Below are positions 30,358 through 39,500 of a stretch of DNA of 64,000 nucleotides, piece by piece. The notes below the pieces were generated by a model that did no database searches, was not told where the DNA came from, and was given only the letters and a program-made list of their open reading frames with translations. How positions within the stretch are numbered: position 1 is the first letter of the stretch; every line of letters begins with the position of its first letter. The translations under genes were made by a program, and so were the position numbers. This stretch comes from JAJYIV01 sp964616135 (GTDB taxonomy: Bacteria; Patescibacteriota; Patescibacteriia; UBA9934; GWF2-40-263): positions 4,080 to 68,079 of the forward strand of contig CAZTTQ010000002.1 in NCBI GenBank assembly GCA_964616135.1, in the 5' to 3' direction.

Positions 30358-31695
30358 TTACATCATCTTTTTTCTGATAAACGCCGGAATCTCCAGTTCG
30401 TCTTCCGGTTCCGCCGGTGGGGCCGGCGGCGGAGACGGCGGACGCAGCGTGGCCGGTTTCATGACCGGGCGCGGCGCGGGAGGCGGCATCATCGGCTGCG
30501 GAGGAGGGGGTGGGGGCGGAGCCACCGGTTCCATACTCCGCGGTTCCAGGCGGCGCATGGGCGGGGCCTGGTACGCCGGTTCCTCCGGGACGACCGCGCG
30601 GGGCGGTGCCGACGGCGGTTGGTACGGGATCTTCCGGACGGCCGGACGGTCGTCCTCCCGCGGACGCAGGAATGGCGATGCCGGGGCCCACGTACCCTGG
30701 GCTTGAAGTTCCACAACGCCCGGGGCCGTCATGCGGCGGTCACGGCTGTCAAAGCCCGTAGCGACCACCGTAATGCGGATTTCGTCCTTCATGTCTTCAT
30801 CAATGTTGGCGCCGAAGATGACCTTGGCGTCCTCATCCGCCGAAGACGTAATGACCTTGGCCGCCTCCGCCACCTCATGCATGCCCAGGTTGGAGCCGCC
30901 CGTAATGGTAAACAGGATGCCTTTTGCCCCGTCGATGGAAAGTTCCAAGAGCGGCGAAGCAATCGCCTGCTTGGCCGCGTCAATGGCGCGGTTTTCCCCG
31001 CTGGCCTTGCCAATGCCCATGAGGGCCGAACCGGAATTGGCCATGATGGCGCGCACGTCGGCAAAATCGACGTTGATGAGGGACGGCACGGTGATGATTT
31101 CCGCGATTCCCTGCACCCCCTGGCGCAACACGTCGTCCACGATGCGGAAGGCTTCCACCAAGGACGTTTTCTTATCAATGATCTGCAGCACGCGGTCGTT
31201 TGGGATGGTAATGATGGAGTCCACGTACTGGGACAGCTTTTCAAACCCTTCCTCCGCGATGCGGCGGCGCTGCGCGCCTTCAAACGAAAACGGCTTGGTC
31301 ACGACCGCGATGGTCAGCGCCCCGAGCTCCTTGGCGATCTTGGCCACTTCAGGGATGGAACCCGTACCCGTGCCGCCGCCCAACCCGCAGGTCAAGAAAA
31401 CCATGTCGGCCCCCGTAAGCGCCGTACGGATTTCATTCTGGTTTTCCTCTGCCGCACGGGACCCGATGTCCGGGTTCATGCCGGCGCCCAAGCCGCGCGT
31501 GACGGTCTTGCCAATGGCAATCTTAATGGGAGCCAAGTTCTGGTTAAGTGCCTGGAGATCCGTGTTGATGGCGATAAAATCAACCCCCTTGATGTTATCG
31601 GTGATCATGCGGTTTACCGCGGATCCGCCGCCGCCTCCGAGGCCGACGACTTTGATCTTGGCAAACGTCTCAATGCCGGGTTTGACTTCGCCCAT
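30358..31695 (-). CDS. ftsZ: Cell division protein FtsZ
   Basis: A 445-aa tubulin-like GTPase that forms the division ring. The N-terminal Rossmann domain has [17 protein letters not shown], the tubulin signature [17 protein letters not shown] (near residue 105) and the T7-loop region [11 protein letters not shown] with the catalytic Asp. After the globular core (about residue 320) comes a long linker very rich in Pro (including a [15 protein letters not shown] stretch), and then the conserved C-terminal peptide [13 protein letters not shown], which binds FtsA. It is monocistronic, with its own promoter (31759-31787) and terminator, downstream of ftsA, which has a separate terminator. This differs from the usual joint ftsA-ftsZ transcript. 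Confidence 0.97.
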   Translation of the reverse strand: MGEVKPGIETFAKIKVVGLGGGGGSAVNRMITDNIKGVDFIAINTDLQALNQNLAPIKIAIGKTVTRGLGAGMNPDIGSRAAEENQNEIRTALTGADMVFLTCGLGGGTGTGSIPEVAKIAKELGALTIAVVTKPFSFEGAQRRRIAEEGFEKLSQYVDSIITIPNDRVLQIIDKKTSLVEAFRIVDDVLRQGVQGIAEIITVPSLINVDFADVRAIMANSGSALMGIGKASGENRAIDAAKQAIASPLLELSIDGAKGILFTITGGSNLGMHEVAEAAKVITSSADEDAKVIFGANIDEDMKDEIRITVVATGFDSRDRRMTAPGVVELQAQGTWAPASPFLRPREDDRPAVRKIPYQPPSAPPRAVVPEEPAYQAPPMRRLEPRSMEPVAPPPPPPPQPMMPPPAPRPVMKPATLRPPSPPPAPPAEPEDELEIPAFIRKKMM

Positions 31696-31758
31696 AATTC
31701 AAGCTGAACACTTTATGTATTCGCTTCGGTTCCGGAGCCGCACAAAAAGTCTTCAACA

Positions 31759-31787
31759 ACTTTAGGGTTGCGGGCCTCCAATGTCAA
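31759..31787 (-). promoter_or_regulatory. Promoter of ftsZ
   Basis: TTGACA and TAAAGT separated by 17 bp on the minus strand, leader about 57 nt. A second TTGACA lies 20 bp further upstream (31802-31807) without a good -10. Confidence 0.7.
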
Positions 31788-31811
31788 GCGAAAAGACGAA
31801 GTGTCAAGGGG

Positions 31812-31843
31812 GCAAAAAATGGGCCCTTCCGGAACCCATTTCC
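31812..31843 (-). terminator. Terminator of ftsA
   Basis: Stem AAATGGG (31817-31823) with CCCATTT (31835-31841), followed by a T-run on the minus strand. Confidence 0.75.
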
Positions 31844-31852
31844 GCGCCGCGT

Positions 31853-33112
31853 TTAAGGTTTTAAGGAGGAAAAAAGCTTCTTAATGCCATCCGCGATTTT
31901 CCCCACGCCTTTTAGCTTGCCGAACACGTTACTCATCCCCTTGCCGCCACCGGCGCCACGGATATTGCGACCCCAAAGGACCAGGCCGACGGAGGTGGAA
32001 AACGCGGGGTCGTGCGCGCGATCGATGACGGAGCTGATGCCGAGGGCGGAACTGATCGTGACAGGCAAACGGAACGCGTCCTTTGCCGCCTCTACGCACC
32101 CGCCGATCTTGACCCCACCGCCGGTCAACACGACACCGGCCGGAAGAAGCCCTGAGCGCTCCACCTTGCGCAGTTCCGCGTCTACCTTTTCAAAAATCTC
32201 CTGCATGCGCGCCTGGGTGATTTCCGCGACGAAGGCCCGGTCCACCATCTCCGCGCCTTCTACGCCGAATTCGGCCAGGTCGATCTGTTCCTTTTTTCCC
32301 ACCGTGTCCGTGAGACAGGTAGCGTAACGGATTTTGACTTGTTCCGCGACATCCATGGACGTGCGCAGCCCCATGGCCAAGTCCCGCGTGACGTAGTCGC
32401 TTCCCACCGGCAGCACCGCCGTGTGGAGGATGTCCCCTTCTTCAAAGACCGCCAACGTCGTCGTCGTAGAACCGACGTTTACGACGCACACGCCCAGCTC
32501 TTTTTGGCGGGATGTCAGGCACGCTTCTGCCGTGGCCAACACGGAGAATACCAAATCTTCAATGTCCAAACCGGTGCGGTATACGCACTTGGTCAGGTTC
32601 TTAATGTGCGAACCGAGGCCTTGGATGATAAGCGCGTCCACTTCCAAGCGGGTCCCGTGCATACCGACGGGATCCTTAATGCCGCGCTGGCCGTCCACGA
32701 TGAAACTTTTGGGGATGACGTGGACGATCTCAAAGTTGGGAGGCGTCGCGACCGTGCGGGCCGCCTCAATAGCGCGTTCCACGTCTTCTTCCCGGATCTC
32801 TCCGTCCGGACGGGCGACGCCGACGACGCCGCGGCTTTCTTGGGCCAACATCTGGGTACCCGAGATGGCCACCCAAGCGGCATTGATCGGAAGCCCTGTA
32901 AGACGCTCCGCTTGTTCAAGGGCTTTTGAGACGGAAGAGACCGCTTCTTCAATGTCCGTAACGGACCCCTTGGCGACGCCACCGGAGGGAACCTCAACAG
33001 CCCCAATGACATGGAGATGGTCCTTGGATTCGGAGCCTGGCACGGTCTTGCCGACCGCGATGCGGACGGCGTAAGCGCCGATGTCCAGACCCGCGTAAAT
33101 TTCTTCCGCCAT
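31853..33112 (-). CDS. ftsA: Cell division protein FtsA
   Basis: A 419-aa actin-like ATPase that tethers FtsZ to the membrane. The ATPase begins YAGLDIGAYAVRIAVGK (phosphate-1 loop). The SHS2/1C domain lies around residues 85-170. The phosphate-2 motif is VVNVGSTTTTLAVFE (near 210) and the adenosine motif VVLTGGGVKIGGCVEAA is near 335. The C-terminus GMSNVFGKLKGVGKIADGIKKLFSSLKP is an amphipathic membrane-targeting helix. A promoter with TATACT (33135-33140) and TTGCGG at 18 bp gives a leader of about 16 nt. Confidence 0.96.
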   Translation of the reverse strand: MAEEIYAGLDIGAYAVRIAVGKTVPGSESKDHLHVIGAVEVPSGGVAKGSVTDIEEAVSSVSKALEQAERLTGLPINAAWVAISGTQMLAQESRGVVGVARPDGEIREEDVERAIEAARTVATPPNFEIVHVIPKSFIVDGQRGIKDPVGMHGTRLEVDALIIQGLGSHIKNLTKCVYRTGLDIEDLVFSVLATAEACLTSRQKELGVCVVNVGSTTTTLAVFEEGDILHTAVLPVGSDYVTRDLAMGLRTSMDVAEQVKIRYATCLTDTVGKKEQIDLAEFGVEGAEMVDRAFVAEITQARMQEIFEKVDAELRKVERSGLLPAGVVLTGGGVKIGGCVEAAKDAFRLPVTISSALGISSVIDRAHDPAFSTSVGLVLWGRNIRGAGGGKGMSNVFGKLKGVGKIADGIKKLFSSLKP

Positions 33113-33134
33113 AGCCGAGGGGAGAATTGTCGTC

Positions 33135-33164
33135 AGTATAGCGCAAAGCGCGTGAACACCGCAA
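33135..33164 (-). promoter_or_regulatory. Promoter of ftsA
   Basis: TTGCGG and TATACT separated by 18 bp on the minus strand, close to the start codon at 33112. Confidence 0.6.
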
Positions 33165-33172
33165 AAACCGTT

Positions 33173-33535
33173 TTACAGGTACGGCCGCACGTACGGAAGG
33201 AAAATCAAGGTGCCGATAATGGCCGCGGCCGTGGCAACGAACAGGACCGTGGCAGCCATAAGGTCTTTTACGTCACGGACCATGGGGTGGACGCGGGGCT
33301 TGAAGGCGTCAGCGAGGCGCTCAAACACGCTGTTGATGAGTTCAAGCACGAGCACGGCCCCGACGAGGAACACGAGAACGATCCACTCGGACGTGCGCAC
33401 CTTGAACACCCAAGCGGCGGACAACACGACCACTCCAGCAACCAGCTGGAGGCGGAAACTCAATTCTTGTTCAAACGCCACGACCACGCCCCGGAAGGCG
33501 TGACGGAAGCTTTGGAACAAGCGTGGGGTGTTCAT
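33173..33535 (-). CDS. dgkA: Diacylglycerol kinase (DgkA-like)
   Basis: A 120-aa small integral membrane kinase. Three transmembrane helices are visible (LVAGVVVLSAAWVF, IVLVFLVGAVLVLELIN, MAATVLFVATAAAIIGTLIFL). The family motif ELINSVFERLADAFKPRVHPMVRDVKDLMAA holds the catalytic Glu and metal-binding residues (family pattern E-x-x-N-(T/S)-x-x-E, then D-x-A-(A/S)-x-x-V). The second metal region here reads VKDLMAATV. It phosphorylates diacylglycerol or undecaprenol, recycling lipid carriers for glycan synthesis. It overlaps ybeY by 4 bp, so the two are translationally coupled, a pairing common in bacteria. Confidence 0.92.
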   Translation of the reverse strand: MNTPRLFQSFRHAFRGVVVAFEQELSFRLQLVAGVVVLSAAWVFKVRTSEWIVLVFLVGAVLVLELINSVFERLADAFKPRVHPMVRDVKDLMAATVLFVATAAAIIGTLIFLPYVRPYL

Positions 33536-33975
33536 AGGCGGGAATCAATGGAGAGTCCATCCAAGATCCGTTTCTGCAACGGGAACATTCGGGCGGCGTC
33601 GCGAGGGCGTTCATGGTCGAACCCGTGGAGGTGCAGCAGTCCGTGCACCAGGAGAAACAACAGCTCCTCACGCACACCGTGACCGAGTTCTTTTGCCTGA
33701 CGAAGTGCCTGTGGATAGCACAGCAGTACTTCCCCAAGCAAATCCCCTTCGTCCAGATTAAACGAAAGCACGTCAGTCACCTTGTCCTTGTCGCGATACT
33801 GGCGGTTCAGGCGGCGGATATCCGCCTCAGATACGAACGCGGCGGACACGTGGGCGTCCCGCTTCAGTCCGAGGGCGCGGGCCACGGCACGACAGACGCG
33901 TTCCACATCTGCTTGAGGCAGGCATTGCCCGCCTCGGACGAGACGTTGGTTCAATTCCACCCGGATCGTTGCCAT
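33532..33975 (-). CDS. ybeY: Endoribonuclease YbeY
   Basis: A 147-aa zinc-dependent single-strand endoribonuclease for 16S rRNA maturation and ribosome quality control. The H-x3-H-x5-H zinc motif is exact: HGLLHLHGFDH (near residue 115). The upstream Arg-containing pattern LNRQYRDKDKVTDVLSFNL (near 55-75) is also typical. Length is normal. The stop overlaps the dgkA start. It is the next-to-last gene of the long minus-strand series that begins with the surface-protein genes. Confidence 0.95.
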   Translation of the reverse strand: MATIRVELNQRLVRGGQCLPQADVERVCRAVARALGLKRDAHVSAAFVSEADIRRLNRQYRDKDKVTDVLSFNLDEGDLLGEVLLCYPQALRQAKELGHGVREELLFLLVHGLLHLHGFDHERPRDAARMFPLQKRILDGLSIDSRL

Positions 33976-33993
33976 AAACCTTCCTCAGCGCCG

Positions 33994-35010
33994 TTACTTC
34001 AGCGCCAAGCCGTTCAGGATCATCTTAAACGTCTGGAGGTAATCCACCGTGCCTTTGATACCTGTGTCGAAATGGAAGATCAGCACGGAAACGCCGCGAT
34101 CCACGTAAATCGTCAGGCCATCCTCCGTCTGCAGTGTCTTCACGCCGCTTTTGGTCGTGGACGGACGCACGGTCACGGATTGGTTCTGCGCGGCGTACCA
34201 CGCATCCAATGTCTGAGCAGCATCCGTTTTGTCCTCTGCGGAAACCGTCAAGGACTCCCCCGTCGTCAAGGAAAACACGGCGTCACGCGGATCGGCGACG
34301 GACGGCGTCACGGTCCACGCCGTCGGATACGGCATTGAATACAAGAGTTCGCCAGGGGCTGCTTCGACAAAATAGACTCTGAGCAATCCGGCATCCGACA
34401 ACGTGGAGGGAGACGGCTGGGTGGGATTGTAACCGTGGAACACCTCATTCCCATCCAGGAACCCGTCCGCGTCCGTGTCGGGCAGCCCCGGATCGGACGC
34501 ATAGAGCAGACGTTCCTCCAGATCAGAAAGACCATCACTGTCCCCGTCTGGTCCCGGCCGCGTGCCCGCGGGGAACGGATTGGGATCCGCGGGCGTCGGG
34601 TCCGTCACAATGGGCGGCGTGACGACTACGGGCGTAGTCACGGGCGGCGTAGACGTGTCAGGGGGTGTCGTTGGGACCACGTCCGACGGCTGAGACAGCG
34701 TCCGGAAGGCAAAGAACCCGCCAATGCCAAGCGCCAAGAGCAGGAGAAGGCCCACCAAGGCGAACGCCTTCCCTTTTGGCTTACCGTGGGACGGCGGGGC
34801 AATGGGTTTTGGCGGCTGCGGCTTAGGCGGCAACGGCACCGGCGGACGCGCCACGACCGGGGCCGGTTTGGGGTCTTCTTTTTTGGGTTCAGCCATGGCC
34901 AAACCAACCGCCCCGCCACGGTAACGCTCCGGCATCACGAATACGCGCGGTTCCGGAAGGACCTTGGGGAGATCCGCGGGCGTTTGCATGGCGGAATTAG
35001 GCGGGGCCAT
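33994..35010 (-). CDS. Membrane-anchored TSP3-repeat protein with a C-terminal globular domain
   Basis: A 338-aa protein. The Pro-rich cytoplasmic N-terminus (residues 1-80) precedes a transmembrane helix (AFALVGLLLLLALGIGGFFAF, about 82-102). After it comes a Thr/Pro linker, then two calcium-binding thrombospondin-type-3 units: DGDSDGLSDLEERLLYASDP and DTDADGFLDGNEVFHGYNP (about 155-200). The C-terminal part (205-338) is an alpha/beta domain of unknown type, with SMPYPTAWTVTPS and LTIYVDRGVSVLIFHFDTG. The TSP3 end resembles that of the next two genes, so the three are paralogous in architecture. A role in calcium-dependent display or structuring outside the membrane is inferred. Confidence 0.8.
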   Translation of the reverse strand: MAPPNSAMQTPADLPKVLPEPRVFVMPERYRGGAVGLAMAEPKKEDPKPAPVVARPPVPLPPKPQPPKPIAPPSHGKPKGKAFALVGLLLLLALGIGGFFAFRTLSQPSDVVPTTPPDTSTPPVTTPVVVTPPIVTDPTPADPNPFPAGTRPGPDGDSDGLSDLEERLLYASDPGLPDTDADGFLDGNEVFHGYNPTQPSPSTLSDAGLLRVYFVEAAPGELLYSMPYPTAWTVTPSVADPRDAVFSLTTGESLTVSAEDKTDAAQTLDAWYAAQNQSVTVRPSTTKSGVKTLQTEDGLTIYVDRGVSVLIFHFDTGIKGTVDYLQTFKMILNGLALK

Positions 35011-35021
35011 AAGGGAAAAGG

Positions 35022-35654
35022 TTACGGGGTAGCGGGAGGAACCGTGAGCAGCTTACCGGGGCCTGCCGGGTTGTACCCGTTGCGTACTTCACTGCCATCC
35101 GGATACGTGTCTCCGTCCGTATCCGCCTTGAGCGGATCCGTCTTGTAGATGACGACTTCTTCCCGATCATTCAGTCCATCCGCATCCGTGTCGTTCTGGG
35201 TGGAATCCGTACCCAGCCCCGCCTCCGCCACGTCGCTCAATCCGTCTTTATCTGTATCAACCTCGGGGACGATGGCGGGAGTGGGAACCACGGGAACGAT
35301 CGGCGTCGGTTCCGGAGCGACCGGTTCAGGAGTGGTACCGCCCAGGTTCACCTCTTCCGGAGTCAGGCGACCGCCCGTCGGAGCCGGGACCTGGTCTTGC
35401 GGTACGACCGGCTCCTTGGTGCCGAGCAGCGAGTACGAAAGGTACCCGGCGGCGCCGACAACGACCGCCGTACCGAGGATGATAAGAAGCAGCTTGGTTC
35501 CCGACATGCCGCCGGCGTGCACGGGTTCCGCCGAAGGAAGCGGCGAAGGCGCGGCGGCCGGAGCCGACGAAGGACGCCCCATGCCGCCCGTGGGAGGAGC
35601 CGGCGTCGGCACGTCGGTTCCGGCAAACATGTCCTCTGGTTCTTTATCAAACAT
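35022..35654 (-). CDS. Membrane-anchored TSP3-repeat protein
   Basis: A 210-aa protein with a Pro/Ala-rich N-terminus (residues 1-48), a transmembrane helix (KLLLIILGTAVVVGAAGYLSYSLLG, about 54-77), a long Pro/Glu/Val linker, then three calcium-type repeats (DTDKDGLSDVAEAGLGTDSTQ, DTDADGLNDREEVVIYKTDP, DTDGDTYPDGSEVRNGYNP) and the ending AGPGKLLTVPPATP. Asp spacing D-x-D-x-D-G-x-x-D fits EF-hand-like or dockerin-like Ca2+ loops. There is no globular partner domain, so it may be a rigid calcium-stiffened stalk. It lies between two similar genes, 11 and 17 bp away. Confidence 0.8.
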   Translation of the reverse strand: MFDKEPEDMFAGTDVPTPAPPTGGMGRPSSAPAAAPSPLPSAEPVHAGGMSGTKLLLIILGTAVVVGAAGYLSYSLLGTKEPVVPQDQVPAPTGGRLTPEEVNLGGTTPEPVAPEPTPIVPVVPTPAIVPEVDTDKDGLSDVAEAGLGTDSTQNDTDADGLNDREEVVIYKTDPLKADTDGDTYPDGSEVRNGYNPAGPGKLLTVPPATP

Positions 35655-35671
35655 ATCGGGGAAATTGTACC

Positions 35672-36496
35672 TTAGCTGCCCGTCGTTACCAACTTGCCGG
35701 GACCGGCCGGGTTAAAGCCGTTTTTCACTTCATCCCCATCCATGAAACCGTCCCCGTCCGTGTCCGCCTTATTGGGATTGGAGCCGTACAAGGTCTCGTC
35801 CGCGGCAACCAGCCCGTCCAGATCAACGTCATCCACGACGAGTTCGCGGCACAGGTCTTGGAATTCCGTGACGATAGAGCCGCAGAGGGACGGGTCACGC
35901 TTGACGGCAGCCAGGTCAATCGTCTTCCGAGCCGCGCATTCTTCTGCGCGTTTTCCGCGGGCGGCGCAATTCGCCGCGGTCGTCGGCGCAACGGACTCGA
36001 CGCACGCCGCGCGTTTAGCCTCATCCTTCACGGAAGCGCAGAGCGTTTCATCCGACGCATCCACGGCTTTTTGCAAGACGACGCCGTCCACGCACGTCGC
36101 GGCCAGGGCCGTATTCCCTATTTGGGTACAGATCTTGGTGTCCCCCGTTTTCGCGGCGACGCCCCAAACGCAGTCATCCAGCGCAGCCGGATCTTTCAGG
36201 ACCCTGCAGGCTTCCGGCGCGTTCATGGATTGGGCGGCAATATCGAGCAATGCCTTCTGGCACAAAGCGCGATCAGCGGAATCCACGCAGGCCCCGTCCG
36301 CCTTGGCGATTTCCGCCCGCACGGTCTGTTGGCGGTCCACTAATTGTTGACGGGTGGAAGCGCCGCGCAGACGCCAGATGAATGCTCCCCCGCCCACGAG
36401 AACGACAGCCCCGAGCACGCCAAGAACCGGCTTCCATGGAAAACGCGGCGCCGGGGAGGGAACTTGATAGGGTTGCTGGTAGACGTATTCGTCCAT
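35672..36496 (-). CDS. Membrane protein with a Cys-rich domain and TSP3 end
   Basis: A 274-aa protein. A short N-terminus is followed by a transmembrane helix (VLGVLGAVVLVGGGAFIWRL, about 26-46). Residues 60-205 form a helical domain with about twelve Cys in regular pairs (CVDSADRALC, CRVLKDPAALDDC, CTQIGNTALAATC, CASVKDEAKRAAC, CAARGKRAEEC), like stacked disulphide-linked helical hairpins. The C-terminal units DVDLDGLVAADETLYGSNP and DTDGDGFMDGDEVKNGFNP, then AGPGKL, match the two downstream paralogues. The Cys pattern indicates an oxidising location outside the membrane. Function is unknown. Confidence 0.8.
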   Translation of the reverse strand: MDEYVYQQPYQVPSPAPRFPWKPVLGVLGAVVLVGGGAFIWRLRGASTRQQLVDRQQTVRAEIAKADGACVDSADRALCQKALLDIAAQSMNAPEACRVLKDPAALDDCVWGVAAKTGDTKICTQIGNTALAATCVDGVVLQKAVDASDETLCASVKDEAKRAACVESVAPTTAANCAARGKRAEECAARKTIDLAAVKRDPSLCGSIVTEFQDLCRELVVDDVDLDGLVAADETLYGSNPNKADTDGDGFMDGDEVKNGFNPAGPGKLVTTGS

Positions 36497-36555
36497 AAGG
36501 AGTTGGTCCGGTCATTCCCCTTCCCCTCCACGCGGAGAGGAAGGAAGGGAGCGGA

Positions 36556-39500
36556 TCAGCGAACGGGACAGTAGGTCATCTTGAAATTACTGAAATTGAC
36601 CGCGCCTCCCGCGTTGAACGCGACGGAGAAGCGCACATTCTTGCTGCCGCCCGTCGGGTCACAGACGAATCCGTCCGGGAACGGCAACGGAATGCCCTTC
36701 CCCGAACGAACCGTGCCCGCGGAACCTGTCAGGACTTGGTTCGTCGTTGTCAGGTAACGAAGCGTCACACCGAGAATGCCGTCAATAATATTGGCATACA
36801 TGTCACGGATGGCCGCTTCGGTACCGCCGTCATACGCGTACCGCACGTTCTCCTTGGGTTGGCAGTCCGCCCGCTGTGCCAGTTGGGCACTACTGCTTCC
36901 CCCACAGAGTTCGCTCGACATGTGGGCGGTCCAGCCGATGAGGTGCTGGTCCGTCGTAATAGCGGCGGAAGAGAACGAAATGGCGCTATTGTCAGGCATG
37001 CGCATGAGGTTGTACACCTGCGTCACTACCGCCTCCCCGCCCGTCGGATCCCCGTCCGTCATCAGGATGACGAATTTCTTCGCCGTGGGATCCCCGGTTT
37101 GGATCAGCGCGATGCCCTGTTGAACGCCGTAGTATGTTGGCGTGTATCCGCCGGTCGCCGCGTACGCATCCACGGTATCGAGCAATTCCTGGCGCTGCGT
37201 CGCCGGAAGCAGACCCTTATCCTGGCGCGCGGCCGTCGCCGCGGTGTTGGAATAGCCGAACGAGACAAGCCCGACGCGCAACGTCGCTTTCGTATACGTG
37301 TCAAACAGTTCGTCGATGGCCGCGTGGATGGACGCCTTCGCGACTTCCATGCGCGTCTTCCCCCCACCGACGCTCGTCGTCATGCTCCCGGAAATGTCCG
37401 TGACGAACACAATGTCAATCTTCGGATAGACCAGCTTCGCATCATCCACGTCCGCGAAGAACTGGGTCGCGGCCGTACAGGCGGGGATGGTCAGGAACCC
37501 GCCGTCCGGCGTTCCGCTTCCCGCCGCGAACAAATCGATGCTGGTGGAGGTGGCATTCGACCCTTCCGGCTGTACCTTCAGTACGGCCGTCTCCAAGTTG
37601 AACGGGCAGGCCGAGGAACAGCTGGTGGTGCAGGACGGGAACACGCACGTGCTGCCCGCCCCGCACGAATCCGTCAGGGTCCCTTGGAACACGGGGGTTC
37701 CGCCCACGTATGAGACCTGGCAGACCTCCCCGTTCTTCGCCCCGCCGTTGCAGACGCCGAGGCGGCGGCACTGGAATCCCGCGTCACACTCCGCGTCCGT
37801 CAGGCAGGGGCCGGCGACTTGGAAGGTCGTGCCGGTCGCCTTGGAGCAGATGTTCTTTACGGCCGTACCATCGCAGAATTCATTGCCATTGATGACGCCG
37901 TCGCCGCAGTAGGCGCCGGACACCGTCTTGCGTTGGCATTGGTTGGTGCAGTAGTTGCAGGTAGAGCCGTAGGACGGCGTGCAGGAGTTCCCGTTCTGAG
38001 AACCGTAGTCGCACGCTTCCACGCCCTTCTGTACCTTGCCGTCGCCACAAACGTTCAGTGCACATTCGGACGTGCAGGCGTCGTCGTCCTTCAAGTTGCC
38101 GTCATCGCACTGCTCTGCGCCTTCTTTTTTCCCATTGCCGCAGGCCGGTTGGCCTTTGGCGTATTTTTCCGACCACCCCGCCGCCGGTGCGCCAAACGTG
38201 CACTGATTGGCACTCCCGGCTGCCAGACAGACGCGGGAGGTAACAAGGGGGTAGGTCCCGACGCTGCACTTGCCATCATGAACAATCGCTGAGGTGTCGC
38301 AGTCTGCATTGGCCACACAGACAGAGCCGATCTTGGAAGCGAGGCCTTTTTCACACACCCTGCTGTTCACAAACGGAGCACAGACGGCTCCAGCGCCCCC
38401 GTTGACGTTCGCGCACTGAGTGTTTGTCGTGCAGCCCTGGCTCGTGCCGGCGCAGAACCCCGTTGCAACCTCTTCTTGCGTCCCTTCACATGTCTCTCCC
38501 GCATTCGCCTGGACGATGCCGTCCCCGCAAGAAGGCCCGGGCTTGCGGCAATCGAGCGAACAGGAGCGGGAAATGGTCAGGCTGTAATTGCCATTCGGGG
38601 CACCGCACGCGTTTGCCTTCGCCCAATTGCCGTCCAAAGGCGACGCATACGCATTCAGAAGCGGGAGGAAGTTGTCAGACGTGCCGCAGTCGCACTGTTC
38701 CCCGCCGGAAAGGAATCCGTCTCCGCAGAAGGAGAATCCGGACGCCGCCGACGCGACGTTGTAGGAACGGCACTGGGCGTTGCAACGGCTGCCGTACGTG
38801 CCGTTGCGCGCGCCGTCGTCACAATCTTCTCCTGCTTCCTTTGTCCCGTTGCCGCAAGCGTAGGAGACGCACGCGCCTCCCGCCTGCCACTCGCACTGGC
38901 CCGTAGACGCGTTTTTCACGCACGCGACGTTTTGATAGCCGGTCGCGCACGCAGTCGTGTCTACTCTTACTTCTCCCAATTCGCACACTTCGTCCGTGGC
39001 TTTCACGCCGTCGCCACAAGAAGAGGAGGTGCCGACGACCGTTCCTGCGCAGAAGCGGTCGCCCGGAATGAATCCTTGGCCCGTCAACACGGTGTCCTTG
39101 GCATTTTCAACCGAGATCGTGACCTTGTCGGTCGAATTCAGGTCAATCGGCTTGTTCCACGCGGCTGCCGCGTATTCGAGGCGGGCGGACAGCGTGTAAG
39201 AATCCCCGCCAACGCTCTGGAAGCCGTACACCTGGCTCTTGGCCGGGCAGACGAACTGCGAAGCCGCGCTGTTGAAGCACGTTTCCCGATCATAGCCGGA
39301 ACCCGTGCACCCGTAGAAGTCATTGATGGGGTCCGTGGGAAGCGCCGTACCGACGGCGTTGCCGAGGGCGGCAGTCCACGAAGGCCAGGCGCTGACGGCC
39401 AGGGTCCGCAAGAACGTGCCGCTCGCCAATTCCGGCACGCGGCCGCCCAGCTGGTCGAACGCGGCCTTCATGACCACGACGTCCTGCAGGCGCTTGGTGT

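Noticed and set aside
29506..31707. Long plus-strand open frame opposite htrA and ftsZ
   Set aside because: It crosses two well-supported genes, their terminator and the promoter between them; the composition is typical of antisense frames.
36516..36545. Terminator between the giant gene and the TSP3 gene
   Set aside because: A small CCTCC/GGAGG hairpin is present, but it has no T-run, so the genes are treated as one operon.
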